Made by a program: the position numbers and the translations under genes
The notes under the pieces: model-generated
Database searches by the model: none
What the model was told of the DNA's origin: nothing
The model's input: the letters and a program-made list of their open reading frames with translations, nothing else
In this document: one piece after another, positions 1 to 6,723 of the stretch
Layout: each line of letters opens with the position of its first letter
Position numbering within the stretch: the stretch's first letter is position 1
From: Actinobacteria bacterium OV450
Lineage (GTDB): Bacteria; Actinomycetota; Actinomycetes; Streptomycetales; Streptomycetaceae
Direction of reading: 5' to 3'
Length of the DNA stretch: 64,000 nucleotides
Assembly (NCBI GenBank): GCA_001298555.1
Contig: LJCW01000065.1
Location: 1 to 64,000 of the forward strand

Positions 1-189
1 GAGGTTGGGGAAGTACCCTATGCGGACCTCGGAGGCGGAGAGCTTCTTGGTGTCTGCGGCGGGGGAGGCGGACGTCTTCGCGTCATCCTTGTCGGCCTGG
101 GAGCCGTAGCCGCAGGCGGAGAGCAGCAGGGGGAGCGTCGCTGTGACGGCGAGGGCGCGCAGGGTGGTGAACGGTCTTGCGGCAGACAC
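1..189 (-). CDS. Sulfonate/nitrate-type ABC transporter substrate-binding lipoprotein (5' part only)
   Basis: Only the first 63 codons are inside the window; the gene runs off the left edge. It starts at a GTG preceded by AAAGGACACCTCC. The N-terminus is a lipoprotein signal with a lipobox ending LLLSAC, so the mature protein would be tethered outside the membrane. After a low-complexity linker the mature part begins VRIGYFPNL, the usual opening of SsuA/TauA/NrtA-type periplasmic-binding proteins for alkanesulfonates or related anions. It lies downstream of a cysteine leader peptide and a five-unit 11-bp repeat, in line with an Rrf2 regulator gene. This context supports a sulfur-source (sulfonate) uptake role. 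The exact ligand cannot be told from this fragment. Confidence 0.8.
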   Translation of the reverse strand, partial: MSAARPFTTLRALAVTATLPLLLSACGYGSQADKDDAKTSASPAADTKKLSASEVRIGYFPNL

Positions 190-220
190 GGAGGTGTCCT
201 TTCACGGGAACGGGACGGTT

Positions 221-275
221 GCCAGATGGATGTCAGACGGGTGCCAGACGGGAGTCTGACCGGTGTCTGACCGGT
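221..275. repeat. Five tandem 11-bp units upstream of the binding-protein gene
   Basis: Five consecutive 11-bp units lie 32 bp upstream of the GTG: GCCAGATGGAT, GTCAGACGGGT, GCCAGACGGGA, then GTCTGACCGGT twice. The period equals one DNA turn. OmpR/PhoB-type winged-helix proteins typically bind such direct repeats, and a regulator of that type is encoded at 3338-3898. The units can also pair as RNA (GTCAGAC with GTCTGAC), so an attenuator hairpin is an alternative reading. The function is inferred. Confidence 0.7.
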
Positions 276-505
276 GCCGGAGGGGGACGGGAGCGGGCGG
301 CGTGGAGCCGTCGGCACGCAGGGAATCCACCCCCGGCCGTGGGCGGGGGATGACGTGGGCGTGCCCGTCGGACGCCGGCGCACGAAAACCGGCGGGCGGC
401 GAGACAGGTCGGGGGTCGGATCTGCTCGGCCTGCGACGGTGAGCACAGTGGGGCGGCGCCCGCTGGTGCGTTACAGGGGGAGTGGAGCCGGCCCGGCGAA
501 GGATG

Positions 506-604
506 TCAGCCGGGCTGACAGATGGCGCTGGAGGTACGCACTAGGTCGATGTGCCGGCGGGAGGTCAGAGGCAGCGTCCGGCCTGCGTGGTGCAGTGTTC
601 GCAC
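506..604 (-). CDS. Cysteine-containing leader peptide upstream of sulfonate transport genes
   Basis: A 32-codon ORF starts at GTG with a strong GGGAGGTGGCC ribosome-binding site. Its C-terminal part reads SRRHIDLVRTSSAIC followed by QPG and stop. This matches the leader-peptide type (R-H-[VI]-D-[LF]-x-R ... S-A-x-C) commonly found before sulfate, sulfonate and cysteine genes in Streptomyces. It ends 317 bp before the binding-protein gene on the same strand. Stalling at the late Cys codon when charged cysteinyl-tRNA is scarce is the likely mode of action, as for cysteine-responsive leader ORFs in mycobacteria. The mechanism is inferred. Two related peptides occur at 3028-3111 and 5358-5435. 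Confidence 0.75.
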   Translation of the reverse strand: MRTLHHAGRTLPLTSRRHIDLVRTSSAICQPG

Positions 605-626
605 GGCCACCTCCCTGGATCCCTAG

Positions 627-651
627 TTTTCCCACCTGGTTGGTAGGCATA
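627..651. promoter_or_regulatory. Candidate Rrf2 operator A (before leader peptide and sulfonate operon)
   Basis: CCCACC (631-636), a 5-bp spacer and GGTAGG (642-647) form an inverted repeat, flanked by TTTT on the left and CATA on the right. It lies between the leader-peptide gene and the convergently oriented 3' end of the Rrf2 gene region, over a minus-strand promoter with a possible -35 TTGGGC at 672-677. Two sites with the same 6-5-6 architecture occur at 2761-2783 and 2967-2988. Binding by the adjacent Rrf2 protein is inferred. Confidence 0.6.
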
Positions 652-739
652 TTGGCAGAGCGCGACATCCGGCCCAAGAGGGTGACCGTATGGTGGACGT
701 CTACATCTCGCTATATGGGAAAGCGCAGGTGGGCGGGGG

Positions 740-1198
740 TTAGGGATTGGTCCAGGCACCGGGGGTTTCGGCCAGTGCCGATACGGCCGGGGGCAGATCG
801 GCGGAGGCGACGTCGGCGAGGGTCACACCGTCGAGGATCTCGCGCACGTTGGCCCGCAGCGCGATCCACAGGGGGAGGAGTGACTGGGCGGGGCCGGTGT
901 AGGACAGGTCCGGTGGCCGGACGCCGCGCACCGAGACGAGCGGTCCGTCCACGACGCGGATGACGTCCGCGATGCTGATGGACCGGGCGGGCTTGGCCAG
1001 CCGGTAGCCGCCGTTGCCGCCGCGCTGGCTGACCACGAGACCACCCCGGCGCATGTCGTTCAGAATGCCTTCGAGGAACTTGTGCGGGATGTCCTGGGCG
1101 TCGGCGATGGCTTCGGCCTTCACCGGCTCGTCGTCCTGCGACGCGGCTAGCTGTAGTGCGGCACGTACCGCGTAGTCCGCCCTGGCTGAGATCCGCAT
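740..1198 (-). CDS. Rrf2 family transcriptional regulator
   Basis: A 152-residue protein beginning MRISARADYAVRAALQLA, the classic Rrf2 opening. The winged helix continues with a helix-turn-helix around IPHKFLEGILNDMRRGGLV and the wing SQRGGNGGYRLAKP. There is no cysteine anywhere, so it cannot ligate an iron-sulfur cluster as IscR or NsrR do. It is closer in kind to CymR-like regulators that sense sulfur metabolites or act with CysK. The ATG at 1198 was chosen over one 18 bp upstream because family members start here and GATAAT lies six bases before it, which suggests a leaderless transcript. It sits between the SfnB-like gene and the sulfonate operon on the same strand, so it is the prime candidate to bind operators A, B and C. 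Confidence 0.88.
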   Translation of the reverse strand: MRISARADYAVRAALQLAASQDDEPVKAEAIADAQDIPHKFLEGILNDMRRGGLVVSQRGGNGGYRLAKPARSISIADVIRVVDGPLVSVRGVRPPDLSYTGPAQSLLPLWIALRANVREILDGVTLADVASADLPPAVSALAETPGAWTNP

Positions 1199-1323
1199 GA
1201 GGACATTATCCGGCACGGAAGGCCGGGATCCGGCCGACGCCCCATGGGTCGCCGCAGGCTGCCGGGCCGGTACGCCCGCCCGGCAGCCGAAGGCACTCCG
1301 GTCCGTCCCCTGTGGGCCCCGCG

Positions 1324-2547
1324 TCAGTGGAAGTCCGCCGCCACGGCGCGGTGGGGGCCGTTGAGGTAGTGCTCACCGATGGAGCGCAGCCGCTGGGCGA
1401 CCGGGCGGTGGGCCGTCAGCACCCGGGCGTTGCGCCAGAACCGGTCCAGGCCGGGGGTGTCGGCGAGTTCCAGCACCCGGGCGGTGACGTGCAGGGCGGC
1501 CTTCGACATCACCGCTTCGGCCGTGGCGACCAGCGCGGCGACACCCGCCGGGACCTCTGCGTCGAGGTGCGCGCCCGTGGCGAGAGCCCGCGCCATCACC
1601 TCCGTCGCCCGGTCGACCACGGCGGTGCCCGTCTGGATGGCGGAGGCGAGTTCCCCGTACGTCAGGAACAGGTCCGCGTCCTCACCCGGCATCCGGTGGG
1701 CGTGGCCGCCCCTGCTGAGGTCGCGTGCTTCGGTGAGGGCGCCCTCGGCGACGCCGAGGCCGACGTGACACAGGGCGAGCCGGAGCGCCGGTTCCGCGAG
1801 CGCGGTGAGGGGTGCGGTCGACTCCTCGTCGTGCGGGCGGCGTCCCAGCACCTGCCCGGGCGCGACGGCGACCCGGTCGAGGACGAGCCGGCCCGCGCCG
1901 GCGACCCGCTGCCCCAGGCGATCGTGGTCGGGTTCGACGGTCGCACCCCGTGTGTCGGCCGGGATCCGTACGACCAGGACGTCGCCGGTCGCAGCACACA
2001 CGGCGTCCACCACGATCTGGTCGGCGGCCGCCACCGCCGTGTCCACGCACCGGCGCCCGCTCAGTGCGTAGCCGGTGGTGCGCGGCCTCAGTGTGAGGTC
2101 GGATCCCCCGGTGTCGTGGTGCGAGGGAGTGCGGACCGCCCCGGTCCACAGCCACCGCTCGCGGACCGACTCCTCTTCGAGGGCGGTGGCGTGCTCGTGA
2201 TCAGCGTAGAAGCGTCCGCTCCAGGCGTGCACGTAGTGACGGGCGAGGAGTTCACCGACCGCGCCGTCCGCTACCGCGACCTCGCGTATGACGGCGCATC
2301 CGGTGCGCCAGTCCGCCCCGCGGCCGGGTCCGGGCGGGGTGAGGGCCGCCGGCAGGCCGGCCTCGCGCAGCCGGGCCGTCTCGTCGGTGGGCGGTTTGCC
2401 GGCCTGATCGCGGGCGATGGCGTCCGCGGCCAGGTCGTCCGCCACATCGCGGGCGGTGCGCAGGAGCGCGCGGCGCCGATCGTCGTCGGACCGGTGGTCG
2501 TCGGACCGGTGGTCGGCGGGGCCGGGTGCCGTCCGCGTGGGCGTCAC
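1324..2547 (-). CDS. Acyl-CoA dehydrogenase-fold flavoenzyme, SfnB/DszC-like
   Basis: The product is 407 residues, the usual size of acyl-CoA-dehydrogenase-fold proteins. It has the family N-terminal helical domain, a middle beta domain with HHDTGGSDLTLRPR and GYALSGRR, and a C-terminal four-helix bundle. The nearest functional relatives are SfnB/DszC-like FMNH2-dependent monooxygenases used in organosulfur degradation. The neighbouring sulfonate binding protein, cysteine leaders and Rrf2 regulator point the same way, but a plain acyl-CoA dehydrogenase cannot be excluded. The GTG start overlaps the stop of a small upstream ORF (GTGA). Two copies of GACCACCGGTCCGAC encode an acidic, low-complexity N-terminus (DHRSDDHRSDDD) that probably lies outside the fold. 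Confidence 0.75.
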   Translation of the reverse strand: MTPTRTAPGPADHRSDDHRSDDDRRRALLRTARDVADDLAADAIARDQAGKPPTDETARLREAGLPAALTPPGPGRGADWRTGCAVIREVAVADGAVGELLARHYVHAWSGRFYADHEHATALEEESVRERWLWTGAVRTPSHHDTGGSDLTLRPRTTGYALSGRRCVDTAVAAADQIVVDAVCAATGDVLVVRIPADTRGATVEPDHDRLGQRVAGAGRLVLDRVAVAPGQVLGRRPHDEESTAPLTALAEPALRLALCHVGLGVAEGALTEARDLSRGGHAHRMPGEDADLFLTYGELASAIQTGTAVVDRATEVMARALATGAHLDAEVPAGVAALVATAEAVMSKAALHVTARVLELADTPGLDRFWRNARVLTAHRPVAQRLRSIGEHYLNGPHRAVAADFH

Positions 2548-2621
2548 CGGCAGGCTCCCGTGCGGCTGTGTGACGCGGGGGCTGGGCGGACAGCGGTGCG
2601 GCGGGGGCTGGCGACGGTCAT
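2544..2621 (-). CDS. Small upstream ORF ending in Cys-Arg, coupled to the flavoenzyme gene
   Basis: A 25-codon ORF starts at ATG, with GGAG about nine bases upstream. It ends SRTGACR, and its TGA overlaps the GTG start of the next gene in GTGA. It lacks the HVD motif of the neighbouring leader peptides but shares the very late cysteine. The arrangement predicts that translation of the enzyme depends on ribosomes that finish this ORF. Whether the peptide is a cysteine sensor or just a coupling device is unknown. Confidence 0.45.
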   Translation of the reverse strand: MTVASPRRTAVRPAPASHSRTGACR

Positions 2622-2760
2622 GTCGGCTACTCCGGAGGTTGTTGGGCGGCCTCGGCCGGTTGCTGAGAGGTGGGGGAGGCGCGCGAGGGCTGGAAGGCGA
2701 TGGGTGCGCGAGCCGTCCGCGACCGGATGGTGGACGCGGTCAGCGGTTTGATCCCCATGT

Positions 2761-2783
2761 TTCCCATCGGATTGATAGGGATA
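2761..2783. promoter_or_regulatory. Candidate Rrf2 operator B (before SfnB-like gene)
   Basis: CCCATC (2763-2768), a 5-bp spacer and GATAGG (2774-2779), flanked by TT and GATA, repeat the layout of operator A. On the minus strand, TTGCCG and a GAGTAT-like -10 lie just upstream, followed by this site and about 140 bp of leader before the small coupled ORF. The whole promoter block resembles that around operator A, including GGTCAC and CTCTTG upstream of both. Confidence 0.6.
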
Positions 2784-2966
2784 CTCGCCCGAAGCGACCT
2801 TCCCGGCAAGAGCGTGACCGAATGATGGACATGACAATCTCGAAATGAAAGACACTGCCGCTCGCCGGGAAGTCGTCGCGGCTCAGGTGGTGATCCGTCA
2901 GGAGTGCAGTGTGTCTGCGGAGTTCGCTGTGCAGCCCGCGCGGGGTCGGGCCTTGCGTCCGCCTGT

Positions 2967-2988
2967 TTCCTATGTAACCGGTAGGGAA
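2967..2988. promoter_or_regulatory. Candidate Rrf2 operator C (before leader peptide and winged-helix regulator)
   Basis: CCTATG (2969-2974), a 5-bp spacer and GGTAGG (2980-2985), with TTT before and GAAG after, fit the same 6-5-6 pattern as operators A and B. It lies about 40 bp before the plus-strand leader peptide at 3028. Operators B and C together fill the divergent promoter region 2622-3027, in which I see no other gene. Confidence 0.55.
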
Positions 2989-3027
2989 GTATTGACGCGG
3001 GTCCGCCCCGCACCTCAGGATGTGCCC

Positions 3028-3111
3028 ATGTCCCCGTCGCAGCCGTTGCTCGTACGCCGCAGGCACGTCGACTTCCGTCGCGTCGCCAGCGCCGTCTGCC
3101 GCCCCTTCTAG
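3028..3111 (+). CDS. Cysteine-containing leader peptide upstream of winged-helix regulator
   Basis: A 27-codon ORF starts at ATG behind AGGATG. Its second half reads RRRHVDFRRVASAVCRPF before TAG. It matches the R-H-V-D-[LF]-x-R-V-A-S-A-x-C leader type tied to sulfur genes in Streptomyces. It is followed by 226 bp without another gene and then the OmpR-type regulator, so a cysteine-responsive attenuator may control that regulator. The mechanism is inferred from position and from the late Cys codon. Confidence 0.78.
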   Translation: MSPSQPLLVRRRHVDFRRVASAVCRPF

Positions 3112-3337
3112 GGCTTCTCCGTCAGGGCATTTCCCCGATGCGCGCCGGTGTTCCGGCGTCGTCGCACCCCTCTGCGCGTCGTGCCTTTCGTGACCCCGGC
3201 CCCGTGGGCCCTGCGGGTCCGTCCGGCGCGTGACGTGCCGATCCTTCCGATCGGCTCCGTCGCGGAGACCCTCGCGCCCTGTCGTGCCCGAACACCCGGC
3301 ATCCGTACCTCACTCCGCGCAGCCGAAGGGGCTCACC

Positions 3338-3898
3338 GTGACCACCGCAATTCCCTCACCCGCATCCGCCGTCCGTCGTTTCCCGGCCCCGCGCCTCCAG
3401 CTGGTGGGTGACCGCCGGCCCAGTGCCCCCGTCGGCGAACCCGACGGCGGTCGTGTCGGATACCTCGTGTTCCTGCCGGCGGACGTCGACCCGGTGGCGC
3501 TGATGCACGCGCACGGCATACGCCCGGAGGTCCATCCCCTCGGGCCCGGACTGTCCCGGGCACCCGAGCCGGAACCGGCCGCTCAGCCCGACCCCGCCCA
3601 GCACGAGGACGCGATCCGGGTCGACCGGGCGCGTCGGCTGGTCGAGCTCGACGGTCGCGAACTCGACCTGACGTACCTGGAGTTCGACCTCCTGGCCCAC
3701 CTCGTGGCCCACCCCTACACGGTTCACACCCGTGACGCCCTCATCTCGGGCATCTGGGGATACGGGCACATCGGCGACGGCCGCACGGTCGACGTCCACG
3801 TGGCCCGTCTGCGCCGCAAGCTCGGACCCGCCTACCGGGACCGCATCTCCACCGTACGACGCGTCGGCTACAAGTACGTTCCCGACCACCGGCACTGA
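3338..3898 (+). CDS. OmpR/PhoB-type winged-helix DNA-binding protein without receiver domain
   Basis: A 186-residue protein. The last 95 residues are a clear OmpR/PhoB C-terminal effector domain (RRLVELDGRELDLTYLEFDL, then VDVHVARLRRKLG and ISTVRRVGYKYV). The N-terminal 80 residues are proline-rich and too short for a phosphoreceiver; I see no phospho-acceptor aspartate context. It is therefore an orphan effector, perhaps controlled by level or by a ligand rather than by a kinase. GTG 3338 is preferred because GAAGGGG precedes it and the upstream in-frame sequence is not protein-like. A sulfur-type leader peptide and operator C lie upstream. Proteins with this domain bind 11-bp direct repeats, and such an array occurs at 221-275. 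Confidence 0.82.
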   Translation: MTTAIPSPASAVRRFPAPRLQLVGDRRPSAPVGEPDGGRVGYLVFLPADVDPVALMHAHGIRPEVHPLGPGLSRAPEPEPAAQPDPAQHEDAIRVDRARRLVELDGRELDLTYLEFDLLAHLVAHPYTVHTRDALISGIWGYGHIGDGRTVDVHVARLRRKLGPAYRDRISTVRRVGYKYVPDHRH

Positions 3899-3900
3899 CC

Positions 3901-3948
3901 GTCAGCCGCCGCCCGCTCGGGGGATGGGGAACCCTGGCGGCGGCCGAC
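3901..3948. terminator. Hairpin between convergent genes
   Basis: GTCAGCCGCCGCC (3901-3913) pairs with GGCGGCGGCCGAC (3936-3948) with one mismatch. It follows the regulator stop directly and precedes the stop of the convergent permease gene, so it probably ends transcription from one or both sides. Confidence 0.55.
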
Positions 3949-4030
3949 TCCCCGCGCGTCGCACCGCCCGCCGTCACGGCGATCGCCCCCCGGGGGCCGG
4001 GCGGTGCTTCCGGCTGCCCGGCGCAGAACA

Positions 4031-5059
4031 CTAGCCGCCGGCGGCGGTCAGCGTGTGCAGTCGGGCGCGCAGGGCGGTCAGCCGGATGCGCAGTCGCTGC
4101 GCCGGCGTGGGCGGCAGGCTGCGGGAGGTGCCGCGGGCGTAGTACCGCTCGACGTAGTACTGGCCCCCGCTCAGCAGGGTCGTCGTCGCGATGTACCAGA
4201 GGGTGGCGACCATCAGCAGCGGGATCACCTGGTAGTTCTGGTTGTAGACCAGCTGCACCGAGTACAGCAGGTCGTGCACGGCCAGCACGCTGACGATGCT
4301 GGTGCCCTTGAGCGTGCCGATCAGCATGTTCCCGGCGGTCGGCACGATGGAGCGCATCGCCTGGGGAACGACGATGCGGCGCAGGGTGCGGCGTCTGCTC
4401 AGGCCGAGTGCCTGCGCCGCCTCGGTCTGGCCGGGGTCCACGGAGAGGATGCCGCCGCGCACCACCTCGGCCGCGTACGCGGACTCGTGCAGGGTCAGAC
4501 CGATGACGGCGGTCAGGGTCGGACCCAGCAGGTTCACCGTCTTGACGGAGAAGAGCTGGGGCCCGTACGGGATGCCGAGGCCGAGCGTGGGGTACAGCGC
4601 GCCGATGTTGAACCAGAACAGCAGCTGCACCAGCAGGGGCGTGGACCGGAAGATCCACACGTACCCCCAACTCAGCGCCCGCAGAACCGGGTTGGCGGAC
4701 AGTCGCATCACCGCCAGCACGGTGCCGAACAGGAAGCCCAGCACCATCACCGCGCCGGTGAGCCACAGGGTCAACAGCAGCCCGTCGAGCACGGCGGAAG
4801 TGGTGAAGTACCGCCCCACCACGTCCCATTGAAAAGCGTCGTTGCGCACGACGGAGGCCAGCACCATCGCGAAGGCCAGCAGGGCGGCGGCCGCGGACAC
4901 CAGCCGGCCGATGCGCCTGCGGGGCACGATCAGCGGTGGCTCGCCTCCGAGGGCGTCGTGCACCTGTGTGCGCCCGGGTGGTGAGGTGACCGCCGCATCG
5001 CGAGCGATGGTGGCGGCGGTGGTGTCGGGTACGGCGGAGACATCGGGCGGGGTGGCCAT
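4031..5059 (-). CDS. Amino acid ABC transporter permease
   Basis: A 342-residue inner-membrane permease of the HisM/GlnP type. After about 65 polar residues come several membrane segments and the amino-acid permease features IFRSTPLLVQLLFW and ESAYAAEVVRGGILSVDPGQ. The EAA loop reads EAAQALGLSRRRTLRRIVVP, the contact with the ATPase. ATG 5059 was chosen because GGAGAGCC precedes it; an in-frame ATG 72 bp upstream has no such site. It is divergent from, rather than co-transcribed with, the binding protein and ATPase at 5753-7488. The three together make a complete importer for a polar amino acid. The cysteine leader on the other side of the promoter region suggests cystine. Confidence 0.9.
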   Translation of the reverse strand: MATPPDVSAVPDTTAATIARDAAVTSPPGRTQVHDALGGEPPLIVPRRRIGRLVSAAAALLAFAMVLASVVRNDAFQWDVVGRYFTTSAVLDGLLLTLWLTGAVMVLGFLFGTVLAVMRLSANPVLRALSWGYVWIFRSTPLLVQLLFWFNIGALYPTLGLGIPYGPQLFSVKTVNLLGPTLTAVIGLTLHESAYAAEVVRGGILSVDPGQTEAAQALGLSRRRTLRRIVVPQAMRSIVPTAGNMLIGTLKGTSIVSVLAVHDLLYSVQLVYNQNYQVIPLLMVATLWYIATTTLLSGGQYYVERYYARGTSRSLPPTPAQRLRIRLTALRARLHTLTAAGG

Positions 5060-5321
5060 GGGAAGGCTCTCCAGGGAGGGGGCGTGGGTGTGGGTGACCA
5101 CCCGGCGGCACGGTGCGCGGAAGTACGGCACAAGCTCCGCGGGGAAGCCGTGCTGCCGGATCGGATACTCGTGTCGTCACGCCCACCGCGTCCCTCAACG
5201 CGGGCGGAGGGGCTTGCGCGTGGGCGGAGCCCCTCCGACGCCGATCGTATGTGCCCAGGGCCCGGCCGTGTCAACCATGCAGGGTCGGCTGGCCGGTGGC
5301 GTCCGGCATTCGGGCCCTTGC

Positions 5322-5351
5322 TTGACGAAGAGCCGCACGTACTGGTCAAGT
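5322..5351 (+). promoter_or_regulatory. Probable promoter of leader peptide and amino acid transporter
   Basis: TTGACG (5322-5327) is followed after 18 bp by TCAAGT (5346-5351), and the leader ATG comes six bases later, so this transcript would be leaderless. CTTGAC and GTCAAG form an inverted repeat across the promoter and may be an operator. Confidence 0.45.
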
Positions 5352-5357
5352 AGTCGC

Positions 5358-5435
5358 ATGACTGCCCATCAGCGCCTCGTCTCGCGCGACTACATCGACT
5401 TCGGTCGGGTGTGGTCCGCGGCGTGTTGCGCCTGA
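5358..5435 (+). CDS. Leader peptide ending in a double cysteine, upstream of the amino acid transporter
   Basis: A 25-codon ORF reads, in its second half, SRDYIDFGRVWSAACCA and stop. It keeps the R-x-x-[IV]-D-[LF]-x-R-V-x-S-A-x-C pattern of the two other leader peptides but has two adjacent Cys codons just before the end. It appears leaderless (promoter at 5322-5351). The next gene is 317 bp downstream; the region between contains no other gene that I can support. Consecutive Cys codons are expected to give a sharper response to cysteine starvation. This supports cystine or cysteine as the transported substrate, by inference. Confidence 0.72.
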   Translation: MTAHQRLVSRDYIDFGRVWSAACCA

Positions 5436-5752
5436 GGCGGCAGCGGGCTGTCTGATCGGCCCTTCCCTCCCTCGGTGACCCCGTCGCGGGCCGAGATCCT
5501 CCTTCGCGCCACCACCGCGCGCTGACGGCGAGCCGTACTCGGCACGACGCCACGCGTCCGGACGTGCGCTGCCGCCGCCCCGATCTCCTTCCGACGCCCC
5601 TCGCGTCGTCACGCCCGCACAGCCCCGCACATTTCTCGTGCCGTCTCGTCCTCGCCCGATGCACCAACGGCTCTTCAGCCGTGCCCGGACGCGTGAACCT
5701 CCGTCCGTTCCGAAACACCACCCACGCCCCGCAACGGAAAGGCCTTCCCGCC

Positions 5753-6712
5753 GTGAACCTCCCCGGGAACGGGATCCGCACCCGCATGCGCACCGCCGCG
5801 GCCCTCGCCCTGCTGCCCCTCCTGGCGCTGACCGCCTGCGGCTCCGGTGACGTGGCACCCGCCGGTGCGGGCGCACCGGTGTCCTCCGCGCCCGCCGACG
5901 ATCCCGTCGCCGACGTACGGACCGTGGACTCGGTCGCCGCCCTGCTGCCGGCCGAGGTCCGCTCGGCGGGCACCCTGCGGGTCGGCAGCTCCGTCGGATC
6001 CCCGCCCTCGGCGTACCACCCGAACGGGCAGGACAAGCCGCCCGTCGGCCAGGACATCGACATGGCCGACGCGGTGGCCAAGGTCCTCGGCGTGAAGCTG
6101 GAGCGCCAGGACGCCTCCTTCGAGACGATCCTGCCCGCCCTCGGCAGCGGCAAGTACGACTTCGGCACCGGCAACTTCGGCGTCACCACCGAACGCCTGA
6201 AGACCATCGACTTCGTCACGTACATCAACGACGGGCAGGGATTCGCGGTCAAGACCGGCAACACCACCCTGACCACACAGGTCTCCGACCTCACCCAGTT
6301 GTGCGGCCTGACCATCGGCACCGGCGCGGGCACGACGTTCGAGAAGACCCTCACCGCACAGAAGGGCGTCTGCGCCGCGGCCGGCAAGAAGCCGTACGAG
6401 GTGAAGGTCTTCGCCGAGACCGGGGCCGTCACCACCGCCCTGCAGCAGGGCCGGATCGACGTCGTCATGTCGACGGTCAACGGCCTGCGCCATCAGGCCG
6501 CGCAGCCCGCCGCACACACCACTTTCCTCGGCGAGTACCACCGCCTCGACGTCGGCTTCGCCTTCAAGAAGGGCTCCCCGCTGACCGCCGCCCTCCAGGC
6601 CGCCGTCAACGAGCTGATCAAGAACGGCACCTATGCCCGCATCCTGAAGAAGTGGGGCACCACGGCCTCCGCGATCGACACCTCGCAGATCAACCCGGCC
6701 GAGCACACGTGA
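5753..6712 (+). CDS. Polar amino acid ABC transporter substrate-binding lipoprotein
   Basis: A 319-residue extracellular solute-binding protein (family 3). A lipoprotein signal ends at LLALTAC with Cys29. The mature part has [44 protein letters not shown] and the family hallmark [15 protein letters not shown] 5753 is supported by GGAAAGG. The ATPase gene follows after 11 bp, so the two form an operon; the permease is divergent at 4031-5059. An upstream leader peptide with two Cys codons suggests cystine as substrate. The family alone would also allow histidine, arginine or glutamine. Confidence 0.88.
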   Translation: MNLPGNGIRTRMRTAAALALLPLLALTACGSGDVAPAGAGAPVSSAPADDPVADVRTVDSVAALLPAEVRSAGTLRVGSSVGSPPSAYHPNGQDKPPVGQDIDMADAVAKVLGVKLERQDASFETILPALGSGKYDFGTGNFGVTTERLKTIDFVTYINDGQGFAVKTGNTTLTTQVSDLTQLCGLTIGTGAGTTFEKTLTAQKGVCAAAGKKPYEVKVFAETGAVTTALQQGRIDVVMSTVNGLRHQAAQPAAHTTFLGEYHRLDVGFAFKKGSPLTAALQAAVNELIKNGTYARILKKWGTTASAIDTSQINPAEHT

Positions 6713-6723
6713 GGGGAGAGGCC

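Noticed and set aside
221..275. Phosphate box for PhoP
   Set aside because: The 11-bp period fits, but the unit GTCAGACGGGT does not match the GTTCACC-type PHO unit and the genes nearby are sulfur-related.
2482..2512. Operator repeat of GACCACCGGTCCGAC
   Set aside because: It lies inside the coding sequence and simply encodes the repeated DHRSDD tail; a regulatory role is not needed to explain it.
1312..2751. A long plus-strand open frame opposite the SfnB-like flavoenzyme gene
   Set aside because: It is an antisense shadow caused by high GC at third positions; the minus frame has clear family motifs and this one has none.
4930..6480. A 516-codon minus-strand open frame opposite the binding-protein gene
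   Set aside because: It covers the leader peptide and lipoprotein genes on the other strand and shows no domain; it is a shadow of the plus-strand coding.
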